NCBI RefSeq assembly: GCF_000159235.2
Contig: NZ_ACGK02000001.1
Location: 248,001-312,000, forward strand
Direction of reading: 5' to 3'
Source: Fannyhessea vaginae DSM 15829
GTDB taxonomy: Bacteria > Actinomycetota > Coriobacteriia > Coriobacteriales > Atopobiaceae
DNA: 64,000 nt
Below are positions 44,669 to 55,551 of this stretch, one piece after another. The position numbers and the translations under genes are program-made. The stretch's first letter is position 1. Every line of letters begins with the position of its first letter. The notes under the pieces are model-generated. The model ran no database searches. It had not been told where the DNA came from and was given only the letters and a program-made list of their open reading frames with translations.

Positions 44669-47600
44669 GTGCCTAAATTAAAATCAATCCATGGTGATAG
44701 ACCGAAGCAGCGCGACCGCGTAAGCTTCTCCAAGATTGCTCCTACTATGGAGCTTCCTAATTTAATCTCTGTGCAGAAAGAGTCCTTTGCACGATTCATG
44801 ACCGATGGTCTTGCTGAATCGTTCATGGAATTTTCTCCTATAGAGAACTCTACTCAAACAATGGAGGTGACCTTTGGTGCTCATCAATTTAGTGATCCAC
44901 CACACACCATTGCCGAGTGTAGAGCTAAAGATATTTCGTATCAAGCTCCTCTTCTTGTAAACGTTCGCTTTATCAATAAAGAAACGGGCGAAATGAAGGA
45001 GCAGCTCGTGTTTATGGGAGATTTCCCTCTCATGACCGATCGCGGTACCTTTGTAATCAACGGTACCGAGCGTGTAGTTGTTTCTCAGCTTGTTAGATCT
45101 CCTGGTGTTTATTTCTCAGAAGAAATGGATAACGGAGTCCAAACACATCATGTTCAGTTTATTCCTGCACGTGGTGCTTGGCTTGAGTTTGAAGTGGACA
45201 AGCACGGTCATCTTGTTGTATCCATCGACCGCAAACGTCGTCAGAATGCAACGCTGCTGCTTCGTGCGTTAGGCATTGCCGAGTCCGACGAAGAAATCAT
45301 CAAACTTTTGGGCGATTCCGAGATCGTTAAAGCAACGCTTCAGCGCGATGTTGCAACCACGCGTGAGGACGCTCTTATCGAAATTTATCGTCGTCAACGC
45401 CCTGGTGAGCCACCTGCGGTAGATTCTGCTCGTTCGCTTATCGAAGGATTGTATTTTAATAACCAGCGTTATGATTTAGCGCGCGTAGGTCGTTATAAAG
45501 TTAATAAAAAGCTTGCTCTTGAAATTGATCCAAGCGTAAAGATTCTTACCAAAGAAGACATTGTTGCTGCTCTTCGTTATCTGCTCGCTCTTCATGCAGG
45601 AGATACTACCAAAAAGACAGACGATATCGACCACTTTGGTAACAGACGTGTTCGTACAGTAGGCGAGCTGGTACAAAATCAGTTCCGCATTGGTTTAAGC
45701 CGTATGGAGCGCGTTATTCGCGAGCGTATGGCAACGCAAGATCCCGATGACATCTCGCCACAGTCTCTTATCAATATCCGCCCAATTGTAGCGGCTATTA
45801 AAGAGTTCTTTGGTTCTTCGCAGCTGTCGCAGTTTATGGATCAGTCAAACCCACTTGCTGGCCTTACGCACAAGCGCCGTCTTTCTGCATTAGGACCTGG
45901 TGGTTTGGCAGGTCATAAGTCTGGCTCAAGCCGTCGTACTAATGTTCCTACCGCAGTGCGCGACGTTCACAACTCTCACTATTCACGTATGTGTCCTATC
46001 GAAACGCCTGAAGGTCCAAACATTGGTCTTATTGGTTCTCTTGCGCTGTTTGCACACGTTAATGAGTATGGATTTATCGAAGCTCCATACCGCAAGATCG
46101 TAGACGGCAAGGTTACCGATGAAATTGATTGGATGATTGCAGACGAAGAGGAACATCACGTTATTGTTCCTGCAGATGTTCCTGTAGATCCAAAGACAGG
46201 TCGTTTTGTTGCAACAGACGCTCACGGAAAAATTTATTATCCCGAAACTGTTGTTGCACGTACACGCAACTTTGACGGTACCTTTGGTGCACCAAGTGAA
46301 GTAGACGTTAACGAAGTAGACTACATGGACGTGTCTCCTTCTCAGATGCTTTCAGCCGCTGCTAACCTTATTCCGTTCCTTGAGCACGACGACGCAAAGC
46401 GTACGCTCATGGGTGCAAACATGCAGCGTCAGGCGGTACCTTTAATTAAGCCTCATGCTCCTTATGTTGGAACTGGACTTGAGCGCGCTGCAGCATACGA
46501 TTCTGGCGAGTCGGTTATGGCAACTCATGCCGGCCAAGTTGTAGAGGTAGACGCTTCGCACGCCGTTGTTCAAACCGAGGACGGTTTTGAGCGCTATGAC
46601 TTCCCCAAGTACCAACGTTCTAACCAAAGCACCTGCATTAACCACCGTCCTGTGGTAAAGGTAGGTCAAAAGGTTGAGCAAGGTCAGCCTCTTACCGATG
46701 GTACATCCATTGATAAAGGCGAGCTTGCATTAGGTGTTAACTTAACCGTTGCCTACATGCCTTGGGAAGGTTACAACTACGAGGACGGTATCGTTGTTTC
46801 TGAGCGCCTTGTTCAAGACGACCTGCTAACCTCTGTTAATATCTCTCGTCACGAAGTTGACGCGCGCGATATTTCTGCAAAACATGCCGAGGAAATTACT
46901 CGCGAAATTCCTAACCAATCCGAAGAAGCACTTGCCAATTTGGACGAAGACGGTATTGTTCGCATTGGTGCCGAAGTTGGCCCTGGCGATATTTTGGTAG
47001 GTAAGGTTACTCCTAAAGGTGAGCCTGCTCCAACTCCAGAACAACGTCTTATTGCTGCAATCTTTGGTAACCGTGCACAAGATGTTCGCGATACCTCGCT
47101 TAGAATGCCACACGGTGCATACGGCCGCGTTGTGGATGTTGTTCGCTTTGTTCGCCCCGAAGATAAATCTAAAGAAAACGAGCTTCCTCCAGGAGTTAAA
47201 GAGCTTATTCGCGTATTTGTTGCCCAACGTAGAAAAATTCAACAAGGCGATAAGATTTCTGGTCGTCACGGTAACAAGGGTGTTATTTGTAACGTCTTAC
47301 CTGTTGAAGACATGCCGTATATGGCAGACGGTACTCCTATTGACGTGTTATTAGACCCGTTGGGCGTACCTTCTCGTATGAATGTTGGTCAGCTGCTTGA
47401 GTGCCACTTAGGTTGGGCTGCAAGCCATGGTTACGACGTAGACAGCGAGGACTCAGACAAGGTTGTAGAAGGACCTATGTTTGTTTCAACGCCTATCTTC
47501 GACGGTGCAACCGATGTAGAAGTTGCCGACGCAATTCGTCGCACCAACATCAACATGATTAACAAAGCTATGCGCACCTACGGCAAGCGTATGAACAAAG

Positions 47601-48196
47601 CATTTGTTCCTCAGCTTAACGAACAGGGTAAAACTACGCTTTATGATGGCCGAACTGGTGAAGCATTTAAGAGCCCCATTACCGTTGGAACTTCTTACAT
47701 CTTAAAGCTTGGCCACATGGTAGACGATAAAATTCACGCTCGTTCAACTGGTCCTTACTCTCTTGTTACGCAGCAACCTTTGGGTGGTAAAGCTCAATTT
47801 GGTGGTCAGCGTTTTGGTGAGATGGAAGTTTGGGCTTTGTATGCATACGGCGCATCCAATGTATTGCACGAGCTTATGACCGTTAAATCAGACGATACCA
47901 ACGGCCGTGTTAAGACGTATGAGTCTATCGTTAAGGGCGAAAACGCACCTCGTCCGGGTATCCCCGAGTCGTTTAAGGTTTTGGTAAAAGAGATTCGTTC
48001 TCTTGCACTTAACATTGAACCTATTGTTTATAAAGAAAATGTTCCGGCCAAGCCTGTGGAGCAAGAAGACAAACCCGAGGCGGTCGATGTATTTGCACAT
48101 GCCGATTCTGCTGATGATTTAATTGGCGGATCAACAATTATGTCTCATCATTCCGATGAGGTTCTTATTGGCGGCACGCTCAAGGATAAGGAGTAG
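44669..48196 (+). CDS. rpoB: RNA polymerase beta subunit, with an atypical fork-loop segment
   Basis: 1175 residues, GTG start behind GAAGGAGG. The rifampicin-region sequence [20 protein letters not shown] then [11 protein letters not shown] (residues ~380-413) is of the sensitive type. The next segment is unusual: between Leu413 and Val430 there are 16 residues ([16 protein letters not shown]) where bacterial beta subunits normally have 8 (TRERAGFE or SRERAGFE); the family pattern then resumes with [14 protein letters not shown] and [14 protein letters not shown]. Later conserved blocks ([46 protein letters not shown]) are intact, so the gene is functional. No frameshift explains the difference. 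Confidence 0.97.
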   Translation: MPKLKSIHGDRPKQRDRVSFSKIAPTMELPNLISVQKESFARFMTDGLAESFMEFSPIENSTQTMEVTFGAHQFSDPPHTIAECRAKDISYQAPLLVNVRFINKETGEMKEQLVFMGDFPLMTDRGTFVINGTERVVVSQLVRSPGVYFSEEMDNGVQTHHVQFIPARGAWLEFEVDKHGHLVVSIDRKRRQNATLLLRALGIAESDEEIIKLLGDSEIVKATLQRDVATTREDALIEIYRRQRPGEPPAVDSARSLIEGLYFNNQRYDLARVGRYKVNKKLALEIDPSVKILTKEDIVAALRYLLALHAGDTTKKTDDIDHFGNRRVRTVGELVQNQFRIGLSRMERVIRERMATQDPDDISPQSLINIRPIVAAIKEFFGSSQLSQFMDQSNPLAGLTHKRRLSALGPGGLAGHKSGSSRRTNVPTAVRDVHNSHYSRMCPIETPEGPNIGLIGSLALFAHVNEYGFIEAPYRKIVDGKVTDEIDWMIADEEEHHVIVPADVPVDPKTGRFVATDAHGKIYYPETVVARTRNFDGTFGAPSEVDVNEVDYMDVSPSQMLSAAANLIPFLEHDDAKRTLMGANMQRQAVPLIKPHAPYVGTGLERAAAYDSGESVMATHAGQVVEVDASHAVVQTEDGFERYDFPKYQRSNQSTCINHRPVVKVGQKVEQGQPLTDGTSIDKGELALGVNLTVAYMPWEGYNYEDGIVVSERLVQDDLLTSVNISRHEVDARDISAKHAEEITREIPNQSEEALANLDEDGIVRIGAEVGPGDILVGKVTPKGEPAPTPEQRLIAAIFGNRAQDVRDTSLRMPHGAYGRVVDVVRFVRPEDKSKENELPPGVKELIRVFVAQRRKIQQGDKISGRHGNKGVICNVLPVEDMPYMADGTPIDVLLDPLGVPSRMNVGQLLECHLGWAASHGYDVDSEDSDKVVEGPMFVSTPIFDGATDVEVADAIRRTNINMINKAMRTYGKRMNKAFVPQLNEQGKTTLYDGRTGEAFKSPITVGTSYILKLGHMVDDKIHARSTGPYSLVTQQPLGGKAQFGGQRFGEMEVWALYAYGASNVLHELMTVKSDDTNGRVKTYESIVKGENAPRPGIPESFKVLVKEIRSLALNIEPIVYKENVPAKPVEQEDKPEAVDVFAHADSADDLIGGSTIMSHHSDEVLIGGTLKDKE

Positions 48197-48201
48197 CGAA
48201 C

Positions 48202-51200
48202 GTGGCAGACTTTGATTCCACAGATTTCGATGCTATCAAGATTTCCCTTGCCAGCGCGGATGACATTCGCGGTTGGTCATGTGGTGAAGTCAAGAAAGAC
48301 GAAACAATCAACTACCGCACGCTTAAGCCTGAAAAGGACGGACTTTTCTGCGAAAAGATTTTTGGTCCTGTAAAAGACTGGGAATGTGCCTGCGGTAAAT
48401 ATAAAGGTATTCGCTTTAGAGGCATTGTTTGTGAGCGTTGTGGTGTAGAAATTACCAGCGCAAAGGTTCGTCGTGATCGCATGGGTCATATCGAACTGGC
48501 TGCTCCTGTTTCGCACATTTGGTACTTTAAGAGCCCAGCAACGTTTCCTCTTGCCCGCCTTTTGGACATGAAGAGCAAAGACCTTGAGAAAATTCTTTAC
48601 TTTGCGTCCTACGTTATTACCGAAGTTGACACCGAAGCACGCGAACAAGATGCTCAAGACCTTAAAGAAGAGCTTCAAGCCGACCTTGAAGAACTTGATG
48701 CAGAGTGTGAAGACGAAATTGCACGTTTGCGTGCGCAAGGCGAGTCATCAGACGATGATCCAGAGTTTAGCGATTTAGAGCCGCTTTCTGCCGAAGAAAT
48801 TGAACGCGGTATTGTTGATCTTCGCGAAGAGTACGCAGACGAAAAACGCTTGCGCAAAGAGGCGTTTACCAAGTTTATGCAGCTTGAGTGCCGTGAGCTT
48901 ATTTCTGATGAGTCGCTGTTCAGTGAAATGCGTCGTTACTACAAGATGTACTTTAAGGGCGACATGGGTGCAGGTGCTATCCGTGACCTGTTGCACAGCG
49001 TTGATCTGGAAAAAGAAGCAACCGAATTACGTAAGATCATTGCTTCTGACGATTCTCAAAAGCAACGTCGTGAGCGTGCGGTCAAGCGTTTGGAAATTGT
49101 TGACGCATTTTTGAAGGGTAACAATGACCCTGCCAACATGATCCTCGACGTTATCCCTGTTATTCCACCTGATTTGCGTCCTATGGTACAGCTCGACGGT
49201 GGTCGTTTTGCAGCGTCTGACTTAAACGATTTGTATCGTCGTGTCATCAACCGCAACAACCGCTTAAAGCGTTTGCTTAACCTTGATGCGCCTGCAATTA
49301 TTGTAAATAACGAAAAACGTATGCTCCAAGAGTCGGTAGACGCACTGTTTGATAACGGTCGTCGTGGACGTCCTGTAACTGGTCGTGGCGGCCGCCCCTT
49401 AAAGTCTTTGGCAGAGTCGCTTAAAGGTAAACAAGGTCGTTTCCGTCAAAACTTGCTTGGTAAGCGCGTAGACTATTCTGGTCGTTCGGTTATCGTTGTT
49501 GACCCACGTCTTAAGCTTCACCAATGCGGTTTGCCTTCAGTTATGGCTCTTGAGCTCTTTAAGCCCTTTGTTATGCGCCGTTTGGTAGAACTTAACAAAG
49601 CCGAAAATATTAAGGGTGCAAAGCGCGCTATCGACCGTGGCTCTGCTATGGTTTGGGATATTTTGGACGAGGTTATTCGCGGTCGTTTGGTACTGCTTAA
49701 CCGTGCTCCAACGCTTCACCGTCTGTCAATTCAGGCATTTGAGCCCGTTTTGGTAGAAGGTAAAGCCATCCACTTACATCCATTGGCGTGTGCTCCGTTT
49801 AACGCAGACTTCGACGGTGACCAAATGTCGGTTCACGTGCCGCTTTCTACGCAGGCACAAACCGAGGCGCGCGTTCTTATGCTTTCAAGCAATAACTTGC
49901 GCTCACCTGCATCGGGTAAAGTGTTAAATATTCCATCGCAAGACATGGTCTTTGGTGTGTACTTCCTTACTACGCAAAAAGATGGCCTTGCTGGTGAAAA
50001 GCGCGTATTCTCTGATTTTGATGATGCGTTGGCGTCTTATAACGCTCTTACTGGTATCGATATTCAAGCACGCATTTTTGTACGCCTTACCGCAGCAGAC
50101 GCAAATGCAACCGTTGATGGAAAGCCTTATTTCCGCACGTATTCTGCTCGTGGCAAGCTTGAAGAAATCGATTTAAGCGGCGATCCTGTTCGTTTTGAAA
50201 CAACAATCGGACGCATTATTGTTAATCGTCAATGCCTGCCCGACGACTATCCTTATATGAACTTTAAGATGGCTAAAGGCGACATTGCTACTTTAGTTAA
50301 CGATTGCTGCGACCGTTATACGCTTTCTCGCGTAGAGCCCATTTTGGACGCCATTAAGCACGTGGGCTTCCATTATGCAACTCAGGCAGGCTTAACTGTT
50401 TCTGTTTGGGACGCTATTATTCCAGATGATAAACCTCAGCTTTTGGAAGAAGCACAAGGTAAAGTAGACCAAATTAACGAGTACTACGAAGACGGCTTCT
50501 TGTCAGAAAAAGAGCGCCACAGCGAAGTAATTAACGTATGGACCGATTGCACCGAGCACTTGGGTTCTGAGATGCTCGAGGGCTTTAGCGAAGACAACCC
50601 CATTTACATGATGGCAGATTCGGGAGCTCGTGGTTCTAAAACACAGCTTCGTCAGCTTGCTGGTATGCGTGGTTTGATGGCCGATATGTCTGGTGATACC
50701 ATCGACTTGCCTATTAAAGCAAACTTCCGCGAGGGTCTGGAGCCGCTTGAGTACTTCATTTCTACCTATGGCGCACGTAAAGGTTTGGTAGATACGGCAT
50801 CGCACACCTCTGACTCTGGTTACTTAACACGTAGGCTGGTAGACGTTGCGCAAGACGTTATTGTTCGCGAAGAAGACTGCGAAACCGTAGACGGCGTAAC
50901 CTACAAGCTTATTAAGCCGGGCGAAAACGATGTTGATATGGATCTGGTGGGTCGTTGCGTTTTGCAAGACATTTGTGATCCTAACACGGGCGAAGTTTTG
51001 TTTGCCAAAGACTCTTACATCTCTTCAAAGCAAGACTTGCAAAAGCTTGTTGACGCTGGTCTTAAAAGCGTTGTGCTTCGTGCGCTGCTTACCTGTAAGT
51101 CTCGTTATGGTGTTTGTCAAAAGTGCTATGGTTGGGACTTGTCTACGCGCCGTCCCGTAAACATTGGAACTTCAGTTGGTATTATTGCTGCTCAGTCCAT

Positions 51201-52659
51201 TGGTGAGCCTGGTACCCAGCTTACGATGCGCACCATTCACTCTGGTGGTGTTGCAGGTGCCGAGGATATTACGCAAGGTTTGCCTACGGTTGCTCGTATG
51301 TTCGACGTTGTTGGAAACGTTAACGAAAAGATTTTGGGACGCGAAGCCGATCTTGCTGCGTTCAGCGGTATTTTGCACATTACACCTGAGCAAACCGAGT
51401 ACCAAATTAGCATTACCGATAAAGACGACGAAAGCCGCATTCTTGCGCAGTGGCGTGTTCCTGCCTCTGTTCGCTTTATGCCTGGTATCGAAGATGGTTG
51501 CGAAGTTGAGCCTGGCGATCAGATTACCCGCGGCTTTGTTAACTTTAGAGTTTTACGCAGCTTAACTGGTATCGAAGAAACCATGCACACCTTTGTTAAG
51601 TCGGTTAAAGACGTTTATACCTCACAAGGTGTAGACCTTAACGACAAACACATCGAAGTTATTGCACGTCAGATGTTGCGCCGTGTTCAAATTACCAATC
51701 CGGGCGATTCGCAATACCTGCTTGGCCAGTATGTTGATAGATACGTATTTGCCAATACGGTTGCAAACATTAGCGCCGCAGGTGGTAAAGTTCCCGAGGC
51801 AGAAGCGGTTATTTTGGGTACGCTTAAAGTTGCGTCCTCAATTGATTCGTGGCTGTCAAGCGCATCGTTTATCCGTACAGCAGGTGTCTTAACCGAGTCT
51901 GCTATTAAGGGCGAAACCGACCACTTACTTGACCTTAAGTCTAACGTAATTGCTGGTAAGAAGATTCCTGCAGGTACTGGACTTAAAGCGTATGATGATG
52001 TTCAGCTTACGTATAAGGGTCAAGCTATCGATGGGCCTACCTCTCCTAATGCAAAGGCGCTCCCCGATTGGGCACCTGATGAGCTTAAAGATATTGAAGA
52101 GCAGCTCCCCAAGCAGCTTGACTGGATTGGTGAGGACTACTCCAACAATGGTGTTTACTCTAAGAACGGACGTTCGCTTTCTACCGAGGACGCTAAGCTC
52201 TATCTGTTTGACGACCTTGGTGTGTCACAACGCTGGACAAATAAATTCAGCGAAGTTGGTATAGAAACTGTGGGCGATCTTATTGGTAAGACTGAGGATG
52301 AGCTGCTGCGTATTGATGGTATTGGCGCGAAGGCAATTGAAGAACTTCGCGAGGGTCTTGAGGCGCGTAACTTGCTATATATCTTGGAGCCCGATGAAGA
52401 CGAAGCCGACAGCGAAGATCTTTCGCAGCTGTTGAACATGGTATTCTCGCCCGATCCTGATAACGACATTATGCTTGGAACTGCTGCTCCTGCAACGCAT
52501 CACTTTACTGAAGATGAGTTTATTGGTGGTGCAGATTCCGATGAGCACGATAACAGCGAAGATAGCGATATTATCAACGAGGATCTTGATTCCTTAGGCG
52601 ACTTGCTTTCAAGCGTTATGAAGCAAGACAGCGCGGATAGTGATAAACAAGACGAGTAA
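48202..52659 (+). CDS. rpoC: RNA polymerase beta-prime subunit with an alpha-CTD-like C-terminal extension
   Basis: 1485 residues, GTG start five bases after the rpoB stop, with AAGGAG. N-terminal zinc ribbon [19 protein letters not shown], the charged coiled-coil insert (~148-225) usual in Actinomycetota, and the catalytic NADFDGDQM are present. The normal protein ends soon after IPAGTG (residue ~1258). Here ~230 residues follow: a linker, a helix-hairpin-helix at 1334-1393 ([17 protein letters not shown], then [20 protein letters not shown]) and an acidic tail with [14 protein letters not shown] and LGDLLSS segments. The domain aligns without gaps to the alpha-subunit CTD. The segment is acidic but keeps codon use like the rest of the gene. 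Confidence 0.97.
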   Translation: MADFDSTDFDAIKISLASADDIRGWSCGEVKKDETINYRTLKPEKDGLFCEKIFGPVKDWECACGKYKGIRFRGIVCERCGVEITSAKVRRDRMGHIELAAPVSHIWYFKSPATFPLARLLDMKSKDLEKILYFASYVITEVDTEAREQDAQDLKEELQADLEELDAECEDEIARLRAQGESSDDDPEFSDLEPLSAEEIERGIVDLREEYADEKRLRKEAFTKFMQLECRELISDESLFSEMRRYYKMYFKGDMGAGAIRDLLHSVDLEKEATELRKIIASDDSQKQRRERAVKRLEIVDAFLKGNNDPANMILDVIPVIPPDLRPMVQLDGGRFAASDLNDLYRRVINRNNRLKRLLNLDAPAIIVNNEKRMLQESVDALFDNGRRGRPVTGRGGRPLKSLAESLKGKQGRFRQNLLGKRVDYSGRSVIVVDPRLKLHQCGLPSVMALELFKPFVMRRLVELNKAENIKGAKRAIDRGSAMVWDILDEVIRGRLVLLNRAPTLHRLSIQAFEPVLVEGKAIHLHPLACAPFNADFDGDQMSVHVPLSTQAQTEARVLMLSSNNLRSPASGKVLNIPSQDMVFGVYFLTTQKDGLAGEKRVFSDFDDALASYNALTGIDIQARIFVRLTAADANATVDGKPYFRTYSARGKLEEIDLSGDPVRFETTIGRIIVNRQCLPDDYPYMNFKMAKGDIATLVNDCCDRYTLSRVEPILDAIKHVGFHYATQAGLTVSVWDAIIPDDKPQLLEEAQGKVDQINEYYEDGFLSEKERHSEVINVWTDCTEHLGSEMLEGFSEDNPIYMMADSGARGSKTQLRQLAGMRGLMADMSGDTIDLPIKANFREGLEPLEYFISTYGARKGLVDTASHTSDSGYLTRRLVDVAQDVIVREEDCETVDGVTYKLIKPGENDVDMDLVGRCVLQDICDPNTGEVLFAKDSYISSKQDLQKLVDAGLKSVVLRALLTCKSRYGVCQKCYGWDLSTRRPVNIGTSVGIIAAQSIGEPGTQLTMRTIHSGGVAGAEDITQGLPTVARMFDVVGNVNEKILGREADLAAFSGILHITPEQTEYQISITDKDDESRILAQWRVPASVRFMPGIEDGCEVEPGDQITRGFVNFRVLRSLTGIEETMHTFVKSVKDVYTSQGVDLNDKHIEVIARQMLRRVQITNPGDSQYLLGQYVDRYVFANTVANISAAGGKVPEAEAVILGTLKVASSIDSWLSSASFIRTAGVLTESAIKGETDHLLDLKSNVIAGKKIPAGTGLKAYDDVQLTYKGQAIDGPTSPNAKALPDWAPDELKDIEEQLPKQLDWIGEDYSNNGVYSKNGRSLSTEDAKLYLFDDLGVSQRWTNKFSEVGIETVGDLIGKTEDELLRIDGIGAKAIEELREGLEARNLLYILEPDEDEADSEDLSQLLNMVFSPDPDNDIMLGTAAPATHHFTEDEFIGGADSDEHDNSEDSDIINEDLDSLGDLLSSVMKQDSADSDKQDE

Positions 52660-52951
52660 GTTTGCGTATTGAGCGTTCGTTCTTGTTACGGCGTTGATGT
52701 GCAAGTAGAGAGTCTTGTTTGAGTTTTGATATGAGCTTAAAAACAGCCGACATATGTCGGCTGTTTTTTTGTTTGGAGAGCGTACGTTTGTGTTGAGCAT
52801 GGGCGCGTGCTCTGAGTTGTTCCTCGTAGCGAGCTTTACGCGCCGTGCGTTTGCTCTTCTGGTCTGCTCGTTGTAAGTGCTCAAATATTAACGCCTTCTG
52901 TTGCGTCTCGCGCCGCGCGTTCAAAATTGATGTTTCGTGTTTATGTCTCAT
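52616..52951 (-). CDS. Possible small basic protein (low confidence)
   Basis: A 111-codon frame on the minus strand opening MRHKHETSILNARRE, rich in Arg, Lys and Gln and predicted helical up to about residue 72. It lacks a ribosome site, runs through the rpoC terminator hairpin and overlaps the rpoC end by 44 bases. The composition is protein-like, but it may be chance. Confidence 0.2.
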   Translation of the reverse strand: MRHKHETSILNARRETQQKALIFEHLQRADQKSKRTARKARYEEQLRARAHAQHKRTLSKQKNSRHMSAVFKLISKLKQDSLLAHQRRNKNERSIRKLTRLVYHYPRCLAS

Positions 52952-53040
52952 ACAATCGGGTATGATTAACCAAAGCTAACAATATTTCGCAGACAGCATG
53001 TACTTTGACAGTATGCCTGTCTTTTGGAGGTGAATCATAT
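52660..53040. other. rpoC-methyltransferase intergenic region
   Basis: 381 bases: a strong bidirectional terminator (52740-52770), then ~270 bases with only the doubtful minus-strand frame listed separately. Confidence 0.5.
52740..52770 (+). terminator. Terminator of the rpoBC operon (bidirectional)
   Basis: AAAACAGCCGACAT/ATGTCGGCTGTTTT, a 14-bp perfect palindromic stem with T runs on both strands. Confidence 0.85.
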
Positions 53041-53832
53041 ATGAAACACAACTCATACATGTTTGAAAACAAAAACATCGCAACCGTGCCCGGACATTGG
53101 CTTTTGGCTCGTTTGGGCAAGCGCGTTTTGCGTCCTGGCGGACTTAAACTTACTCAAGCAATGCTTAATGAGGCCCAGCTTGCCAACAAAGTTGTTGTTG
53201 AGCTTGCCCCAGGTATTGGTAGAACAGCCCAGGAAATTCTCGCGCGCACGCCCTTGTCCTATACTGGTATCGACGCTAACGCCGATTCGGTTAAACTTGT
53301 ATCGGCTTTGGTTAAAGATAAGGGAACATGCAAGCAAGGCATGGCTCAAGATACCAAACTCCCCGATAATTATGCTGATGTAGTTGTGTGCGAAGCTATG
53401 CTCACCATGCAAACACCCGAGAACAAACGCGCAATTCTTCGTGAAATTCATCGTATTTTAAAGCCAGGCGGAACCTTTGTAAGCCACGAACTAGGCATTA
53501 CGCCTAACACCATTTCTGCCGACGACGAAGCGGACATTCAGCACGATTTATCTCGTGCAATTCGCGTAAACGTTAAGCCTATAACCCAACGTGAATGGGG
53601 CGATTATCTCCAAGAAGCAGGATTTGAACTTACGTGGTCAAAAACCGCTCCTATGGCGTTGCTTAATCCTAGACGCAATCTTGCGGACGAAGGCTTATGC
53701 GGCGTTATAAAAATCATAAAAAACGTGCTCACTATTCCAGGTGCTAAACAGCGCGTTTTAGAAATGCGCTCAACGTTTAAGCGCCATGCTGATCATATGT
53801 GCGGAATTGCTATGGTTTCGCACGCAAAGTAA
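53041..53832 (+). CDS. Class I SAM-dependent methyltransferase
   Basis: 263 residues from ATG 53041, preceded by TTTGGAGGTGA; the 12-codon upstream extension is not needed. The Rossmann core has VVELAPGIGRTAQEIL (motif I), YTGIDANADSVKLVS (acidic loop) and DVVVCEAMLTMQ, then IHRILKPGGTFVSHELGI. It resembles UbiE/methyltransferase domain 11 enzymes. The substrate is unknown. It is followed by a cupin protein, perhaps in one small operon inserted between rpoC and rpsL. Confidence 0.8.
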   Translation: MKHNSYMFENKNIATVPGHWLLARLGKRVLRPGGLKLTQAMLNEAQLANKVVVELAPGIGRTAQEILARTPLSYTGIDANADSVKLVSALVKDKGTCKQGMAQDTKLPDNYADVVVCEAMLTMQTPENKRAILREIHRILKPGGTFVSHELGITPNTISADDEADIQHDLSRAIRVNVKPITQREWGDYLQEAGFELTWSKTAPMALLNPRRNLADEGLCGVIKIIKNVLTIPGAKQRVLEMRSTFKRHADHMCGIAMVSHAK

Positions 53833-53959
53833 CAGCATGAACACGTGTCCAACGCAAATAAAGAGCTAGCGCGCGGCATACGCAAACAAAGTGGCAACAC
53901 GTGCTGCGTGGCGGCACACGTGCAAAGTAACCACACGCCTGACAAAAGAAGGAGAAAAC

Positions 53960-54295
53960 ATGCCAATACAAGACGAACAAACATCACGTGCGTTCTTGGG
54001 AATTGTACAGAATTTGCCAATCACGCGCGAGGGAATTGTGTCAAAAGTTCCATTTGAAACAAAAAATATGCAGGTAAGTGTCTTTTCGGTTGCAAAAGGA
54101 CAAGAAATATCGGAGCACACATCGCCTAAGGCGGTAATCGTAACGCTTATATCGGGAGCTCTTAACTTTACGGTAGGACAAGCCGTACATCATATGGTTG
54201 CAGGCGATTTTATATATCTTGCACCTAACGAACCACATGCGCTTTCTGCGTGCGAAGATAGTCGCGTGCAGTTGGTTATGTTCAGTGCAAAATAA
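53960..54295 (+). CDS. Small cupin-domain protein
   Basis: 111 residues from ATG 53960 (GAAGGAG). A single beta-barrel cupin: MQVSVFSVAKGQEISEHTS and VAGDFIYLAPNEPHALSA, with the usual His and Glu/Pro-His spacing of metal-binding cupins. Function unknown; small cupins often bind metals or act as sensors. The spacing after the methyltransferase is ~130 bases. Confidence 0.8.
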   Translation: MPIQDEQTSRAFLGIVQNLPITREGIVSKVPFETKNMQVSVFSVAKGQEISEHTSPKAVIVTLISGALNFTVGQAVHHMVAGDFIYLAPNEPHALSACEDSRVQLVMFSAK

Positions 54296-54601
54296 AGGCG
54301 CGCTTGCGTATACAATGTGTATAAAAATTGTGAAGTATAGATACGCCCGAGTGCGCGGACTTTTGACAACTGTGCATATTGGGCGTAAAATTCTTTCGCT
54401 TATGAACTTCGTGGGTAAATGCTGTCTCGCACAAGGTTTTATATGCCTTGTACTACAGTTTTGAACAACCGCTTGTTGTTCCCAAGATTTGCCCTTGTCA
54501 TATGTAATTCAACAATCAAAGACGGTGGTGCTGCACAGTCTTTTGATACATAGGTGCTCGCGCGCCGTTATTTCTGTATGTTCTAAGTAAGGAGAAGAGC
54601 T
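54296..54601. other. rpsL upstream region
   Basis: 306 bases holding the strong str promoter (54363-54391) and a hairpin GAACAAC/GTTGTTC (54463-54481). No gene is supported. Confidence 0.5.
54363..54391 (+). promoter_or_regulatory. Strong sigma-70 type promoter of the rpsL-rpsG-fusA-rpsJ operon
   Basis: Consensus TTGACA (54363-54368), exactly 17 bases, TAAAAT (54386-54391). The leader to rpsL is about 205 bases. Confidence 0.75.
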
Positions 54602-54976
54602 TTGCCTACAATCAACCAGCTCGTTCGTCAAGGACGCGTTTCTCAAAAGGCTAAATCCAAAAACGCAGCCCTTCAGCACAATCCACAAAAACGTGGAGTA
54701 TGCACACGTGTTTTCACAACTACCCCTAAAAAACCTAACTCGGCACTTCGTAAAGTAGCTCGTGTACGTTTGGTAAACGGTATCGAAGTTACGGCATACA
54801 TTCCGGGCGAGGGTCACAACCTCCAAGAGCACTCAATTGTTCTTATTCGTGGTGGTCGTGTTCGTGACCTTCCTGGTGTACGTTATAAGATCGTACGCGG
54901 CGCATACGACTGCGCGGCAGTTCAAGATCGTAAAAAAGCTCGTTCCCGTTATGGCGCAAAGCGTCCTAAGGAATAA
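54602..54976 (+). CDS. rpsL: 30S ribosomal protein S12
   Basis: 124 residues. TTG start at 54602 supported by TAAGGAGAAGAG and by the conserved beginning [11 protein letters not shown]. The decoding loop [16 protein letters not shown] (the streptomycin-resistance lysine is wild type) and [20 protein letters not shown] are intact. Confidence 0.97.
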   Translation: MPTINQLVRQGRVSQKAKSKNAALQHNPQKRGVCTRVFTTTPKKPNSALRKVARVRLVNGIEVTAYIPGEGHNLQEHSIVLIRGGRVRDLPGVRYKIVRGAYDCAAVQDRKKARSRYGAKRPKE

Positions 54977-55046
54977 GTTTTAGCTGCTCTTGTATTAGTT
55001 CGTTCAAACTTACAATCGCTGTATTGTAAGGTTAAAGGAGAAAATT

Positions 55047-55517
55047 ATGCCGCGTCGTTCAGCTGCCGTCCGCAGAGAAGTAATGCCGGACGCTGTTTAC
55101 AACAATCGTCTTGTTACGCAATTGATCAATAAAGTTTTGCTCAACGGTAAAAAATCAACCGCCGAGCGCATTGTTTACGGTGCATTTGATTTGGTTAAAC
55201 AAACTACCGAACAAGATGCTCTTGCCGTATTCAAAAAAGCTATGGATAATGTACGTCCAACTTTGGAAGTTAAACCTAAGCGTGTTGGTGGTGCTACCTA
55301 CCAAGTTCCTATGGAAGTTAATTCACGTCGTGCTACCACGCTTGCTATTCGTTGGTTTGTAACTTTTTCACGCGCACGTAAAGAAAAAACCATGGCCGAG
55401 CGTCTTGCTCACGAAATCATGGATGCTGCCAATGGTGTAGGTGCTTCCGTTAAAAAGCGTGAAGACCTCTTCAAGATGGCAGAAGCAAACCGTGCCTTCT
55501 CGCACTATCGTTTCTAG
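55047..55517 (+). CDS. rpsG: 30S ribosomal protein S7
   Basis: 156 residues, standard length. [19 protein letters not shown] and [20 protein letters not shown] are family hallmarks; it nucleates the 30S head and may repress the operon. AAAGGAG ribosome site, 70 bases after rpsL. Confidence 0.97.
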   Translation: MPRRSAAVRREVMPDAVYNNRLVTQLINKVLLNGKKSTAERIVYGAFDLVKQTTEQDALAVFKKAMDNVRPTLEVKPKRVGGATYQVPMEVNSRRATTLAIRWFVTFSRARKEKTMAERLAHEIMDAANGVGASVKKREDLFKMAEANRAFSHYRF

Positions 55518-55551
55518 ATTATTGTTCAAGTCTTGAGAAAGTAGCACATAG

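Noticed and set aside
45900..45960. Frameshift in rpoB as the cause of the odd fork-loop segment
   Set aside because: No alternative frame gives the consensus, and the frame is open with intact motifs before and after.
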